This document shows, piece by piece, positions 8,776 to 16,822 of a stretch of DNA of 64,000 bases. Position 1 is the first letter of the stretch. Every line of letters starts with the position of its first letter. Both the position numbers and the translations under genes were made by a program. The notes under the pieces are model-generated. The model was not told where the DNA came from and searched no databases. It worked only from the letters and a program-made list of their open reading frames with translations. Location: assembly GCA_964458605.1 (NCBI GenBank), contig CAYWLS010000001.1, positions 1 to 64,000 on the forward strand. The letters run 5' to 3'. The DNA comes from JBBSNV01 sp964458605 (GTDB taxonomy: Bacteria; Pseudomonadota; Alphaproteobacteria; Reyranellales; JAQSWP01).

Positions 8776-9444
8776 TCAGCGATGACACAGCGCACAGTCG
8801 TCGAGCTTCGTCGGCTCGATGTGATGCGCCTTCATGGCTTGCGCGGCAAAGCCGGCATGCTGCTCGGGGTGACGGTCCCAATCGGACCAGTCCATGCGGG
8901 TGACCTGGCCGGGCGGCCGCAGATGGGGCCCCGGATTGCGATGGCAATCCAGGCACCAGCCCATGGTGAAGCCATGCGCCTGGGTGGTGAGCGGCATCCG
9001 GTCGATGCGGCCATGGCATTCCGCGCACGGCACGCCGCGGGCGATATGGATGGAATGATTGAAATAGACGTAGTCGGGCAGATGGGCCACGCGGCGCCAT
9101 TGCAGCGGCATGCCGCTGGCCAGGCTGGCGCGCACCGACGCCAGCATCGGCGCTGCCGTGAAAAGCTGCGAATGACAGGTCATGCAGATATGGGTGGCGG
9201 GCAGGCCGGCCTGCGGCCCGGTTTCGACCGCGGTGTGGCAGTAACGGCAATCGATGCCGAGTTCGCCAACATGGTGCTTGTGGCTGAACGGCACCGGTTG
9301 ATGGGTTACCCAGCCGGCCAGGCTGTCATAGCTGGAGTCCATGAAGCCCCCGATGGACAGGCCGCAAATCAGCACGAACGGAACGAGCATCAGGGCGACC
9401 GCGCGCAGGCGCGTGTCGGCCGAGGCCGTGAAGATCTGCGGCAT
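8776..9444 (-). CDS. actA: Alternative complex III pentaheme cytochrome c subunit ActA
   Basis: First gene of the respiratory operon, 222 residues. An N-terminal membrane helix (about 14-34) anchors a periplasmic domain with exactly five CXXCH motifs at 66-70 (CRYCH), 87-91 (CMTCH), 140-144 (CAECH), 164-168 (CLDCH) and 217-221 (CALCH). Extra His residues (SHKHH, NHSIH) are available as distal ligands. ActA collects electrons from ActB and passes them to the acceptor cytochrome. The upstream 180 bases face a divergent small gene and must hold the operon promoter; I could not define its boxes. Confidence 0.93.
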   Translation of the reverse strand: MPQIFTASADTRLRAVALMLVPFVLICGLSIGGFMDSSYDSLAGWVTHQPVPFSHKHHVGELGIDCRYCHTAVETGPQAGLPATHICMTCHSQLFTAAPMLASVRASLASGMPLQWRRVAHLPDYVYFNHSIHIARGVPCAECHGRIDRMPLTTQAHGFTMGWCLDCHRNPGPHLRPPGQVTRMDWSDWDRHPEQHAGFAAQAMKAHHIEPTKLDDCALCHR

Positions 9445-9623
9445 GCCGGACTCTGATGTGGCGTATCGGTCTGGCTACGCCCGCCGGGCTGCCGCGGTTC
9501 CCGCTAACGCCAGCAATACCAAAGTCTTGCGCGTGCGGTACGCTCTATGTGGCCGATGCGTATCGCAGCGACGCGAAACCATGCGGGAAGCGGTTGCGTT
9601 CGACCCTGACAAGGGGAGCCGTC

Positions 9624-9824
9624 ATGCGGTTTTCGCCGGAAATTCTCTACGGGGCGGGCATCGTCATTCTGATCGGTGCCTTTGACCAGGCGCTGATCCG
9701 CAAGGCCAATCGCAACCGCGCCAACGATCGCATCGCCGCAAGGGCGACGCACGAATTGTACGAGCACCCGGAAACCTACCCGGAGCGTTGCGAGGCGTTG
9801 AAGAAGGAAGTGCGGCCTTGGTAA
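9624..9824 (+). CDS. Small membrane protein, 66 residues, unknown
   Basis: A short gene with a strong Shine-Dalgarno (AAGGGGAG at 9611-9618) six bases before ATG 9624. The product has one hydrophobic helix near the N-terminus (about 6-24, EILYGAGIVILIGAFDQALI), then a charged tail rich in Arg, Glu and Lys. The frame extends 5' but without another ribosome site. It is divergent from actA. The ending KKEVRPW and the Arg-rich middle (RKANRNRANDR) do not match a family I know. The good ribosome site is the main reason to keep it. Confidence 0.6.
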   Translation: MRFSPEILYGAGIVILIGAFDQALIRKANRNRANDRIAARATHELYEHPETYPERCEALKKEVRPW

Positions 9825-9843
9825 GGCGCGGGCCGGCCGATGT

Positions 9844-11079
9844 TCAATCGCCAGCCCTGGCGTGCAGGGCGCGGCGCAAGCTATGCACTTGCGAAGCCGA
9901 TACCGCCGATGCGCTATTGCCCCAGTTGTTGCGGATGAAGGTCGCCAGATTGGCGATCTCGCGGTCCGACAGTTTCCATTCGAAGGTCGGCATCGACAGC
10001 GGCGTGGGATAGCGATCGGTCGCGGAGGCGCGCACGCCCTTGAGGATGGCGTGGATCACCGTAGTCGGATCGGCCGACTGCACCACGGCGCTGCCCTTGA
10101 GCGCGGCGAAGAACAGCGGCGTGCCCTGTCCATTGCTGCCGTGGCAGGTCGAGCAATTGTCGGCAAAGAGCTGGGCGCCGGCCTTCATGCGATTGGCGTC
10201 CGGCGTATCGCGCTTGTCCGATTCGTTCTTCGGATTGAGGCTTTTCAGGTAGGTCGCCATCGCCAGCAGGTCGGCGCGCGTCATGTGCGAGGTCGACAGT
10301 TCGACCACTTCGGCCATCGGTCCGTAGGCGGCGGCGCGGTCGTTGCGGCCGGTCAGCAGGAAATCGGCGATGTCGTCTTCGCTCCAGTCGGCCAGGCCGC
10401 CGCGCTTCAGCCCGATCAGGGCCGGTGCGAACCAGTTGTCGAGCAATCCGCCAGTCAACTCTCGGCCCTTGATGTCGGCGCCGGTGAAGTCCTTGGGCGT
10501 GTGGCAGGCGCCGCAATGGCCCAGACCCTCGACCAGATAGGCGCCGCGATTCCACTGTGCCGACTTGCCGGGATCGGGCCGGAACGTGCCCTTGTCGAAA
10601 TTCAGCATGTTCCAGCCGGACAGCAGGAAGCGCTGGTTGAGCGGAAAGATCAGCGCGTTGGCCGGCGGCTGCTGGCGCACCGGATCGACGGTTTCGAGAT
10701 AGGCGCGGATGTCGAGCACGTCCTCGCGTGTGACATGGGTGAAATAGGGATAGGGAAAGGCGGGATAGAGGTGATTGCCGCGGGCGGAGACGCCGCTGTG
10801 CATGGCGCGATAGAAATCGTCGTCGCTCCAGGCACCGATGCCGGTCTGCAGGTCCGGCGTGATGTTGCTGGAATAGATCACGCCGAAGGGCGTGTTGAGC
10901 GGGCGGCCGCCGGCGAAAGGCTTGCCGCCGGGCACGGTGTGGCAGCTTGCGCAATCGCCCGCCGTAGCCAGGTAGCGGCCACGCTCGATCTGGGCGAAGG
11001 AGCTTTCCTTGGCGGTAGCGGCCTGCCCCAGCAGCGCGGCCGCCAGGATCGCGGCCAGGCCGGCGAGCCGGGCCTTCAT
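9844..11079 (-). CDS. Triheme cytochrome c subunit of a GMC-type membrane dehydrogenase
   Basis: A 411-residue exported cytochrome with a signal peptide (about 1-23, cleaved after ATA). Three heme motifs: CASCH at 43-47, then CGACH in the middle and CSTCH in the last third. This is the pattern of the cytochrome subunit of gluconate, alcohol and related membrane dehydrogenases, which passes electrons to ubiquinone. The start ATG 11079 overlaps the GMC stop as ATGA. The C-terminal end after the third heme is short, with no clear membrane anchor. The substrate of the complex is not shown by the sequence. Confidence 0.9.
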   Translation of the reverse strand: MKARLAGLAAILAAALLGQAATAKESSFAQIERGRYLATAGDCASCHTVPGGKPFAGGRPLNTPFGVIYSSNITPDLQTGIGAWSDDDFYRAMHSGVSARGNHLYPAFPYPYFTHVTREDVLDIRAYLETVDPVRQQPPANALIFPLNQRFLLSGWNMLNFDKGTFRPDPGKSAQWNRGAYLVEGLGHCGACHTPKDFTGADIKGRELTGGLLDNWFAPALIGLKRGGLADWSEDDIADFLLTGRNDRAAAYGPMAEVVELSTSHMTRADLLAMATYLKSLNPKNESDKRDTPDANRMKAGAQLFADNCSTCHGSNGQGTPLFFAALKGSAVVQSADPTTVIHAILKGVRASATDRYPTPLSMPTFEWKLSDREIANLATFIRNNWGNSASAVSASQVHSLRRALHARAGD

Positions 11080-12833
11080 GACTGCACCAGCGGGCCGGGA
11101 TTCTTGAGATATCGGTTGCGGATCGCGTCGGCCGCCCAATAGGTCAGCGCGCCGACCGTGCCGGTCGGGTTGTAGCCGGCGTTCTGCGGGAAGGCGCCGG
11201 CGCCGGTGACGAACAGATTGGGCACGTCCCAGCTCTGCAGATATTTGTTCACCACGCTGGTCCTGGGGTCGCTGCCCATCGCCGTGCCGCCGGTGTTGTG
11301 GGTGGTCTGGTAGGGCACGATCGAATAGTCGCCCTTGCGCTTGTTGACCTTCATGGCGCGCGGCTTGATCGCCTTGGCGATGTCGGCGGCCCGGTCGGTC
11401 AGGTAGTCCGACATGCGGTGCTCGTTGTCGGTGAAGTCGAAGGTCATGCGCATCAGCGGCCGGCCGTGCACGTCGCGATAGGTCGGGTCGAGATCGAGAT
11501 AATTGTTGCGATGGCTCATGACGCTGCCATGGGTGCTGATCGACATGGCTTTGAGGTAATTCTCGGCCACGGCGCGTTTCCAGCCGCCGCCCCAGCTGGG
11601 GGTGCCCTCGGGCGTCGGATGGGTCTCGATCGGCCGGCCGTTAGTGGTCCATGCCGCTATGTAACCGCCGCCGATGAAGCCCAGGCCGCTGTGATCGAAA
11701 TTGTCGCCGTTGAAGTCGTCGATCGCCATGCCCAGCGCGCCGGCGCCGACGAAGGGGTTGACGTATTCGTCGAGGAACAAATTGACCGACGAGGTGATCT
11801 GGTAGGCGTAGTTGCGGCCCACCACGCCGCTATTGGTGGACGGATCGTAGGGCGCGCCGATGCCCGACAGCAGCAGCAGGCGCACGTTGTGCAGGATATA
11901 GGCCGACAGCACCACCATCTCGGCCGGTTGCTCCCATTGACGGCCCTGCTCGTCGACATAGAGCACGCCGGTGGCGCGCTTGCCGCTGGAATCGAGCAGC
12001 ACCTGCAGCACCTCGCAGCCGGTGCGCGCGGTGAAGTTCTTCTTGCGCATCAGTACCGGCAGAATGGTGGTCTGCGGGCTGGCCTTGGAATAATTGCCGC
12101 AGCCGAATTTCTCGCAGAAGCCGCAATAGGTGCAGGGGCCGAGCTGCACACCCAGCGGATTGACATAAGGCCGGCTCATGTTGGCCGAGGGCGCGGGGAA
12201 GGGCGAATAGCCCAGGCTGCTCGCCGCTTCGGCGAAGCGCAGTTGGGCGTAGGTCATTTCCATCGGCGGGTTGGGGTAGTCGCGGCGGCGGGCGCCTTCG
12301 AACGGATTGCCGCCGCCCTGCTTGCCGCTCTTGAGGTTGCCGGCGCGGCCGCCGATGCCGCACAGATACTCGAACTTGTCGTAATAGGGCTCGAGCTCGT
12401 CGTAAGTGATGCCCCAGTCCTGCACCGTCATGTCCTCGGGTAGCTTGCCGTAGCGCGCCTCGTTATGGCTGCGCGCCATGAAGTCGGACGGCAGGAAGCG
12501 CCAGGTCTGGCCGTTCCAGTGCACGCCGGCGCCGCCCACGCCGGTGCCGGGCAGGAACGAGCCCAGGTCGCGCATCGGCAGCGCCGTCTGGCCCGGCTTG
12601 TTGCGGAAGGTCAGAGTTTCGCGCGCCGGCTCCTGGAACAGCTCGTGGCGCCAGTAGTAGCGCAGTTCGTCCTGGGCGAAGGTGGTGGCGAAATCGGTCG
12701 GCGTGTCGCGCCACGGCCCGCGCTCCAGCGCCAGCACCTGCAGACCCGCGTCGGTCAGCTCCTGGCCCAGGATGGCGGCGGTCCAGCCGAATCCCACCAT
12801 CACCACGTCGACAGGCGGAAGCTTGGTCGCCAT
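11076..12833 (-). CDS. GMC-family FAD oxidoreductase, catalytic subunit (gluconate/sugar dehydrogenase type)
   Basis: A 585-residue flavoprotein. The N-terminal FAD site appears as VGFGWTAAILGQEL, with a GMC signature region around GVGGAGVHWNG and a C-terminal NPTGT motif before the flavin-binding helix. The family oxidises gluconate, 2-ketogluconate, sorbitol or glucose and passes electrons to a cytochrome c partner. A cluster of four Cys, CTYCGFCEKFGC (about 232-243), could hold a 3Fe-4S cluster as in FAD-dependent glucose dehydrogenase. There is no signal peptide, so export would ride on the small subunit's Tat signal. It sits between its gamma subunit gene (10 bases upstream) and its cytochrome gene (4-base overlap). 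Confidence 0.9.
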   Translation of the reverse strand: MATKLPPVDVVMVGFGWTAAILGQELTDAGLQVLALERGPWRDTPTDFATTFAQDELRYYWRHELFQEPARETLTFRNKPGQTALPMRDLGSFLPGTGVGGAGVHWNGQTWRFLPSDFMARSHNEARYGKLPEDMTVQDWGITYDELEPYYDKFEYLCGIGGRAGNLKSGKQGGGNPFEGARRRDYPNPPMEMTYAQLRFAEAASSLGYSPFPAPSANMSRPYVNPLGVQLGPCTYCGFCEKFGCGNYSKASPQTTILPVLMRKKNFTARTGCEVLQVLLDSSGKRATGVLYVDEQGRQWEQPAEMVVLSAYILHNVRLLLLSGIGAPYDPSTNSGVVGRNYAYQITSSVNLFLDEYVNPFVGAGALGMAIDDFNGDNFDHSGLGFIGGGYIAAWTTNGRPIETHPTPEGTPSWGGGWKRAVAENYLKAMSISTHGSVMSHRNNYLDLDPTYRDVHGRPLMRMTFDFTDNEHRMSDYLTDRAADIAKAIKPRAMKVNKRKGDYSIVPYQTTHNTGGTAMGSDPRTSVVNKYLQSWDVPNLFVTGAGAFPQNAGYNPTGTVGALTYWAADAIRNRYLKNPGPLVQS

Positions 12834-12843
12834 CTCGGCTCCC

Positions 12844-13593
12844 TCAGTTGTGAGGATCCCAGCCCGGTCGCCCCTTCAGCCCGACCGGCGGCAATTCGAC
12901 CCGCTTGCCGTTGTGATGCAGGTGATCGCGATAGTCGTAGCGCGCGCCGGGAAAGCCGATCAGCTTCCAGCCCGCCATGTCGCGGTTGCCGCCATAGACC
13001 GGGTCGCTGAAGAAGCCTTCGATGGTGTTCTGCAGCAGCAAGGCGAAGAACTGCTTGGCCGACACGCTTTGCAACTCGATCTTGCCGTCCTCCAGGCCGT
13101 GCAGCATGTCGTCCTGGGCCTTGGCGTCGAGCTGGGCGAAGCTTTTGCCGCCAGCGCTCCGGTTGGCATGGTCGTCGATCGCCTTGATGGCGGCGCGATA
13201 GAACTGCGCCGGCGTCAGCCGGCTCTGATAGCCTTGTGTGGCAAGCCCGTCGCCCCAGGGGCCCTGCATGTACCAGCTCTGGGCCCGGCCATAGGCGCCG
13301 GCCAGTTGTCGGTCGAGGAAATAGGGCACGTTGGCTTCGACCGCACCCGGTCCCAGGTCGTCCTTGGGAATGAGCCGTCCGACCGCGGCGGTGATGAAAG
13401 CCGCTTCGGCGGCGGTGAAGAAACGCCAGCCGGCGCCGGAGGCGCGCTCGGGCGCATCGTGGGCGCCTTCGTGCCAGGGGATCTCGCCCTGCACGGTGCG
13501 GGCCTGGCCGATGCCGGCGGCAACCAGAGGCGCGGCCGATCCGACCAGGGCGGCGCCGGCGAGAAGTTTGCGGCGCGAGAGTTTCGATGTCAT
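12844..13593 (-). CDS. Gluconate 2-dehydrogenase subunit 3 family protein (gamma subunit), Tat-exported
   Basis: A 249-residue protein that leads the three-gene dehydrogenase operon. Its N-terminus is a twin-arginine signal (SRRKLLAGAALVGSAAPLVAA) ending near residue 30. The body contains the subunit 3 pattern: FFTAAEAAFITAAVGRLIP near the start and GFFSDPVYGGNRDMAGWKLIGFPG near the end. This small subunit chaperones or escorts the GMC subunit through the Tat system. ATG 13593 was chosen because it directly precedes the Tat signal and has an AAGG about ten bases upstream; the frame runs 35 codons further without support. Confidence 0.9.
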   Translation of the reverse strand: MTSKLSRRKLLAGAALVGSAAPLVAAGIGQARTVQGEIPWHEGAHDAPERASGAGWRFFTAAEAAFITAAVGRLIPKDDLGPGAVEANVPYFLDRQLAGAYGRAQSWYMQGPWGDGLATQGYQSRLTPAQFYRAAIKAIDDHANRSAGGKSFAQLDAKAQDDMLHGLEDGKIELQSVSAKQFFALLLQNTIEGFFSDPVYGGNRDMAGWKLIGFPGARYDYRDHLHHNGKRVELPPVGLKGRPGWDPHN

Positions 13594-13780
13594 CGCAGCG
13601 CCTTTCGAATCGGGAGCACTATGCGGCGAGGATCCCAGGGGATATTCGCGATACGACGGCGCGCGGTATTCGTTCCGCCGGGGTCGAGAAACGGCCACGC
13701 GGCGATCGCCATGTGCCGCGCTGCAAAAGTCGATGCTTTTGCCGAATGCGAACCGGCTGCCGCGCCGCCATCGCCGGCAG

Positions 13781-16087
13781 TCAAACGACGACGATGCGCA
13801 CCGGCACAGCCTTGGAAGCGGGCGTCTGCGACTTTTCGTCGTGATACCAGAGCGGCACCAGCGGATTCATCTCCGGGTAATAGCCGCCCAGGCAGCCATC
13901 GGGCAGGTCGAACGGCGTGACAGTCAGGCCGCCAACCCGACGCTCGACGTCATCCTCCGCATCGCTGACCAGAGCGACAATCTGGCCCGCCTCGAGGCCG
14001 GCGCGGCGCATCTCCTGCGGATTGATCAGCAGCACATCGCGCGTGCCCTCGATGCCGCGCATGCGGTCGCTGAAACCGTAGATCGTGGTGTTGAACTGGT
14101 CGTTAGAGCGCATGGTGATCAGGCGGAAGCGGCCCGGCGCGTCGGCGACGCCGGCGGCCGACATCTGCTTGGGCACCGTGAACTGCGCCTTGCCGCTCCT
14201 GGTCTTCCAGATGCGCTGGCGCGCGGCGTTGCCGCGGAAGAAGCCGCCCGGCACGAACAGCCGCTTGTTGAAGTCGTGGAACTGGTCCGGATAGCAGAAT
14301 TCGATCAGGTCGCGCACCTTGGCGTAATCGGCGGTCCAGTCGTCCCATCTCACCTTGGGATTGGGCGGCAAGGTGGCTTTGGCCAGGCCGGCGACGATGG
14401 CCAGCTCCGACATCAGGTGCTCGCTGGCCGGCTTGTGCTTGCCCAGCGAGCCGTGGATGCAGCTCAGGCTGTCCTCGACGGTGACGATCTGCGGCCCGCT
14501 GGCCTGCAGGTCTTCCTCGATGCGGCCGCGGCACGGCAGCAGATAGGCGACCTCGCCATTGATCAGATGGCTGCGGTTGAGCTTGGTGGCGATCTGCACC
14601 GTCAGGCGCATCCTGGTCCAGGCCCGCTCCATGGCTTCGCGCTCGGGAATGGCGCGCACGAAATTGCCGCCCAGGCCGATGAACGCCTTGACCTTGCCGT
14701 CGCGGATGCCCTGGCAGGCATGGACGGTGTTCATGCCTTTCTCTTGCGGCGGATCGAAGCCGAACAATTCCCTGAGCTTGTCGGTGGGTACCAGCTCCGG
14801 CTTCTCCGAGATGCCCACGGTGCGCTGGCCCTGCACATTGGAATGGCCGCGCACCGGGGATATGCCGGCGCCGTCGCGGCCGATATTGCCCTTGAGCAGC
14901 AGCAGGTTGACCAGCATGGCGATGTTGTCGAAGCCATGCACATGCTGGGTCAGTCCCATGCCGTAGATGCCGATGACCCGCTCGGCCTCGACATAGATCT
15001 GCGCCGCCTGCTCCAGCGCGGCGCGGCCGAGGCCGGATTCGCGTTCGATCTCGTCCCACGGCGTGGCCTTGACCCTGGCGATGAAATCCTCGCAGCCGCT
15101 GGTGTGCTGCTTGATGAAATCGACGTCGAGCACAGGACGGTTCTCGCGTGCCATGCGTTCGTCATCCTGGGCCAGCACATGTTTGCACAGCCCCATGATG
15201 GCGGCGATGTCGCCGCCGGCTTTGACCTGGTGGTACTGGCAGGAGATCTGCGTCTGTTTGCCGCTCAGCATCTGCAGCGGATTCTGCGGGTTGATGAAGC
15301 TCTCCAGCCCTTTCTCGCGCACCGGATTGAAGGTGACGATCTTGCAGCCGCGCTCGACGGCGGCCTGCAGCGGATGCAGGAAGCGCGGGCTGTTGGAGCC
15401 GGTGTTCTGGCCGAAGAAGAAGATCGCGTCGCACAGCTCGAAATCGCGATACTGCACCGTGCCGACCGGCGAGCCGGTGACCTCCTTCAAGCCCACCGAG
15501 GTGGTCTCGTGGCACATATTGGAGCTGTCGGGCAGGTTGTTGTGGCCGTACAGCCGGGCGAACAGCGCGTAGAGATAGGCCGTCTCCAGGCTGGCGCGGC
15601 CGGAGGCATAGAACACGGTCGACTTGGGATCGAGCTTTCTCAGCTCGGCGCCGATCCCGGCGAAGGCCTGGTCCCAGGCACAGGCCTCGTAGCGGTCGGT
15701 CTGCGGGTTGTAGCGCAGCGGATGGGTCAGCCGGCCCTGCTGCTCCAGATCGTAGTCGCGCCAGGACCGCAATTCGGCGACCGTATGTTTGGCGAAGAAA
15801 TCGGGCGTGCAGCGCCGCGTGGTCAGCTCCCACAGCGTGGCCTTGGCGCCGTTCTCGCAGAACTCGAACGGCCGATGCTCGGCCGGCTTGGCCCAGGCGC
15901 AGGATACGCAGGCGAAGCCCTCGGGCTTGTTCTGGCGCATCAGGGTCGCGGTGACGCCCGGCCCGTCCCATTCCTTGCCGAAGATGCGGGCGATCGATTT
16001 CAGCGAGCCCCAGCCGCCGGCCGGGCCGTCGTAATGGGCGGTTTCGGGCTCGGCGGGATCGGCGGTCGGACGGTCGGGTCTGTTCAT
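13781..16087 (-). CDS. FdhF/YdeP-family molybdopterin oxidoreductase
   Basis: A 768-residue protein of the FdhF/YdeP group, cytoplasmic with no signal peptide. The N-terminus has C60-x2-C63-x13-C77 (ACVSCAWAKP...FEFCENG), the cluster-binding pattern of this group, followed by the bis-MGD domains. SSNMCHETTS (Cys near residue 189) is at the position of the Mo-ligating Cys or Sec in formate dehydrogenases. The C-terminal dinucleotide-binding domain is complete (RLITMRSNDQFNTT). YdeP homologues are linked to acid resistance and others to formate oxidation; the substrate here is unknown. ATG 16087 has GGAG about nine bases upstream. No fdhD or other accessory gene is adjacent. Confidence 0.9.
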   Translation of the reverse strand: MNRPDRPTADPAEPETAHYDGPAGGWGSLKSIARIFGKEWDGPGVTATLMRQNKPEGFACVSCAWAKPAEHRPFEFCENGAKATLWELTTRRCTPDFFAKHTVAELRSWRDYDLEQQGRLTHPLRYNPQTDRYEACAWDQAFAGIGAELRKLDPKSTVFYASGRASLETAYLYALFARLYGHNNLPDSSNMCHETTSVGLKEVTGSPVGTVQYRDFELCDAIFFFGQNTGSNSPRFLHPLQAAVERGCKIVTFNPVREKGLESFINPQNPLQMLSGKQTQISCQYHQVKAGGDIAAIMGLCKHVLAQDDERMARENRPVLDVDFIKQHTSGCEDFIARVKATPWDEIERESGLGRAALEQAAQIYVEAERVIGIYGMGLTQHVHGFDNIAMLVNLLLLKGNIGRDGAGISPVRGHSNVQGQRTVGISEKPELVPTDKLRELFGFDPPQEKGMNTVHACQGIRDGKVKAFIGLGGNFVRAIPEREAMERAWTRMRLTVQIATKLNRSHLINGEVAYLLPCRGRIEEDLQASGPQIVTVEDSLSCIHGSLGKHKPASEHLMSELAIVAGLAKATLPPNPKVRWDDWTADYAKVRDLIEFCYPDQFHDFNKRLFVPGGFFRGNAARQRIWKTRSGKAQFTVPKQMSAAGVADAPGRFRLITMRSNDQFNTTIYGFSDRMRGIEGTRDVLLINPQEMRRAGLEAGQIVALVSDAEDDVERRVGGLTVTPFDLPDGCLGGYYPEMNPLVPLWYHDEKSQTPASKAVPVRIVVV

Positions 16088-16149
16088 GACCAATCTCCAA
16101 AGCAACGCGCCGCGGAACCAGTCCGCGGCGCAGGGGTAAACAGCACTCC

Positions 16150-16692
16150 TTATTTCTTGCCGGCGAGGCCTTGCGCCATGTCGAGATGGTGCTTCAGGGT
16201 CGGCAGGGTCTTGGCGGTCCAGGCCTTGAGGGTCGCGTTGTCGCCGTCCTTGGCGTATTGGCCGAACATCGCTACCGCGTCCTGATGGGCGATGACCTGC
16301 TCGCGATGGTATTCCTGGGTGAATTGCGCCGGCTCCATGGCCTTGAGCCGGTCGAGCATGCGCTGGTGCTTGTCGTCGAGCGCGGCGGGCGGGTTGGCGT
16401 CGACCTTGCCGCTCTGCACCATGGCCTTGACGTCGTTGCTGGTCTTGGTGTGGTCCGTGATCATCTGCTGGGCGAAGGCCTTGGTCGGCTCGTCGGTGGC
16501 CTTGTTCAGCGCCAGCTCGGCCGACTGGATCTCGTACAGGTCGCTGATGGCGGCTTTCTGCACGAACTGGGCGGTGGTGCGCGACTGGTCCTTGTCGGCG
16601 GTCGAGGCCGCCGAGCTTTGCGCCCCGGCGGGCGCTGCCGCGAGAGGAGCGGCCAGGACCAGGCACAGGGCGATGGCGGTTGCATTCTTCAT
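16150..16692 (-). CDS. DUF4142 exported protein
   Basis: A 180-residue protein with a clear signal peptide (MKNATAIALCLVLAAPLAAAPAGAQ, processed near 25). The mature part is helical and His-rich, with the DUF4142 pattern: FVQKAAISDLYEIQSAELAL, then FAQQMITDHTKT, then HQDAVAMFGQYA and a final LPTLKHHLDMAQGL. DUF4142 proteins adopt a ferritin-like or four-helix arrangement and are periplasmic; function is unknown. An excellent Shine-Dalgarno (GGAGGA) precedes the ATG. The stop lies 62 bases upstream of the FdhF/YdeP gene start on the same strand, so co-transcription is possible. Confidence 0.88.
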   Translation of the reverse strand: MKNATAIALCLVLAAPLAAAPAGAQSSAASTADKDQSRTTAQFVQKAAISDLYEIQSAELALNKATDEPTKAFAQQMITDHTKTSNDVKAMVQSGKVDANPPAALDDKHQRMLDRLKAMEPAQFTQEYHREQVIAHQDAVAMFGQYAKDGDNATLKAWTAKTLPTLKHHLDMAQGLAGKK

Positions 16693-16822
16693 GCGATTCC
16701 TCCGGAAATTTTCTTGGGGCTCGAGCGGCTAACGGAGCGGCAAAGACGCGCGTTCCCGGCGGCGGCTTGATAAACTTCGACAGGGGGCGCCGATCGCCTC
16801 AGGATACCGTCCGACACGATCG

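Noticed and set aside
5786..8785. 999-codon open frame on the plus strand opposite actB
   Set aside because: High GC leaves few stops. The product is Arg/Ala/Gly/Gln-rich without domains, while actB on the other strand has complete motifs.
13331..16285. 984-codon plus-strand frame opposite the FdhF/YdeP gene
   Set aside because: Shadow of the molybdoenzyme gene; no motif and no ribosome site.
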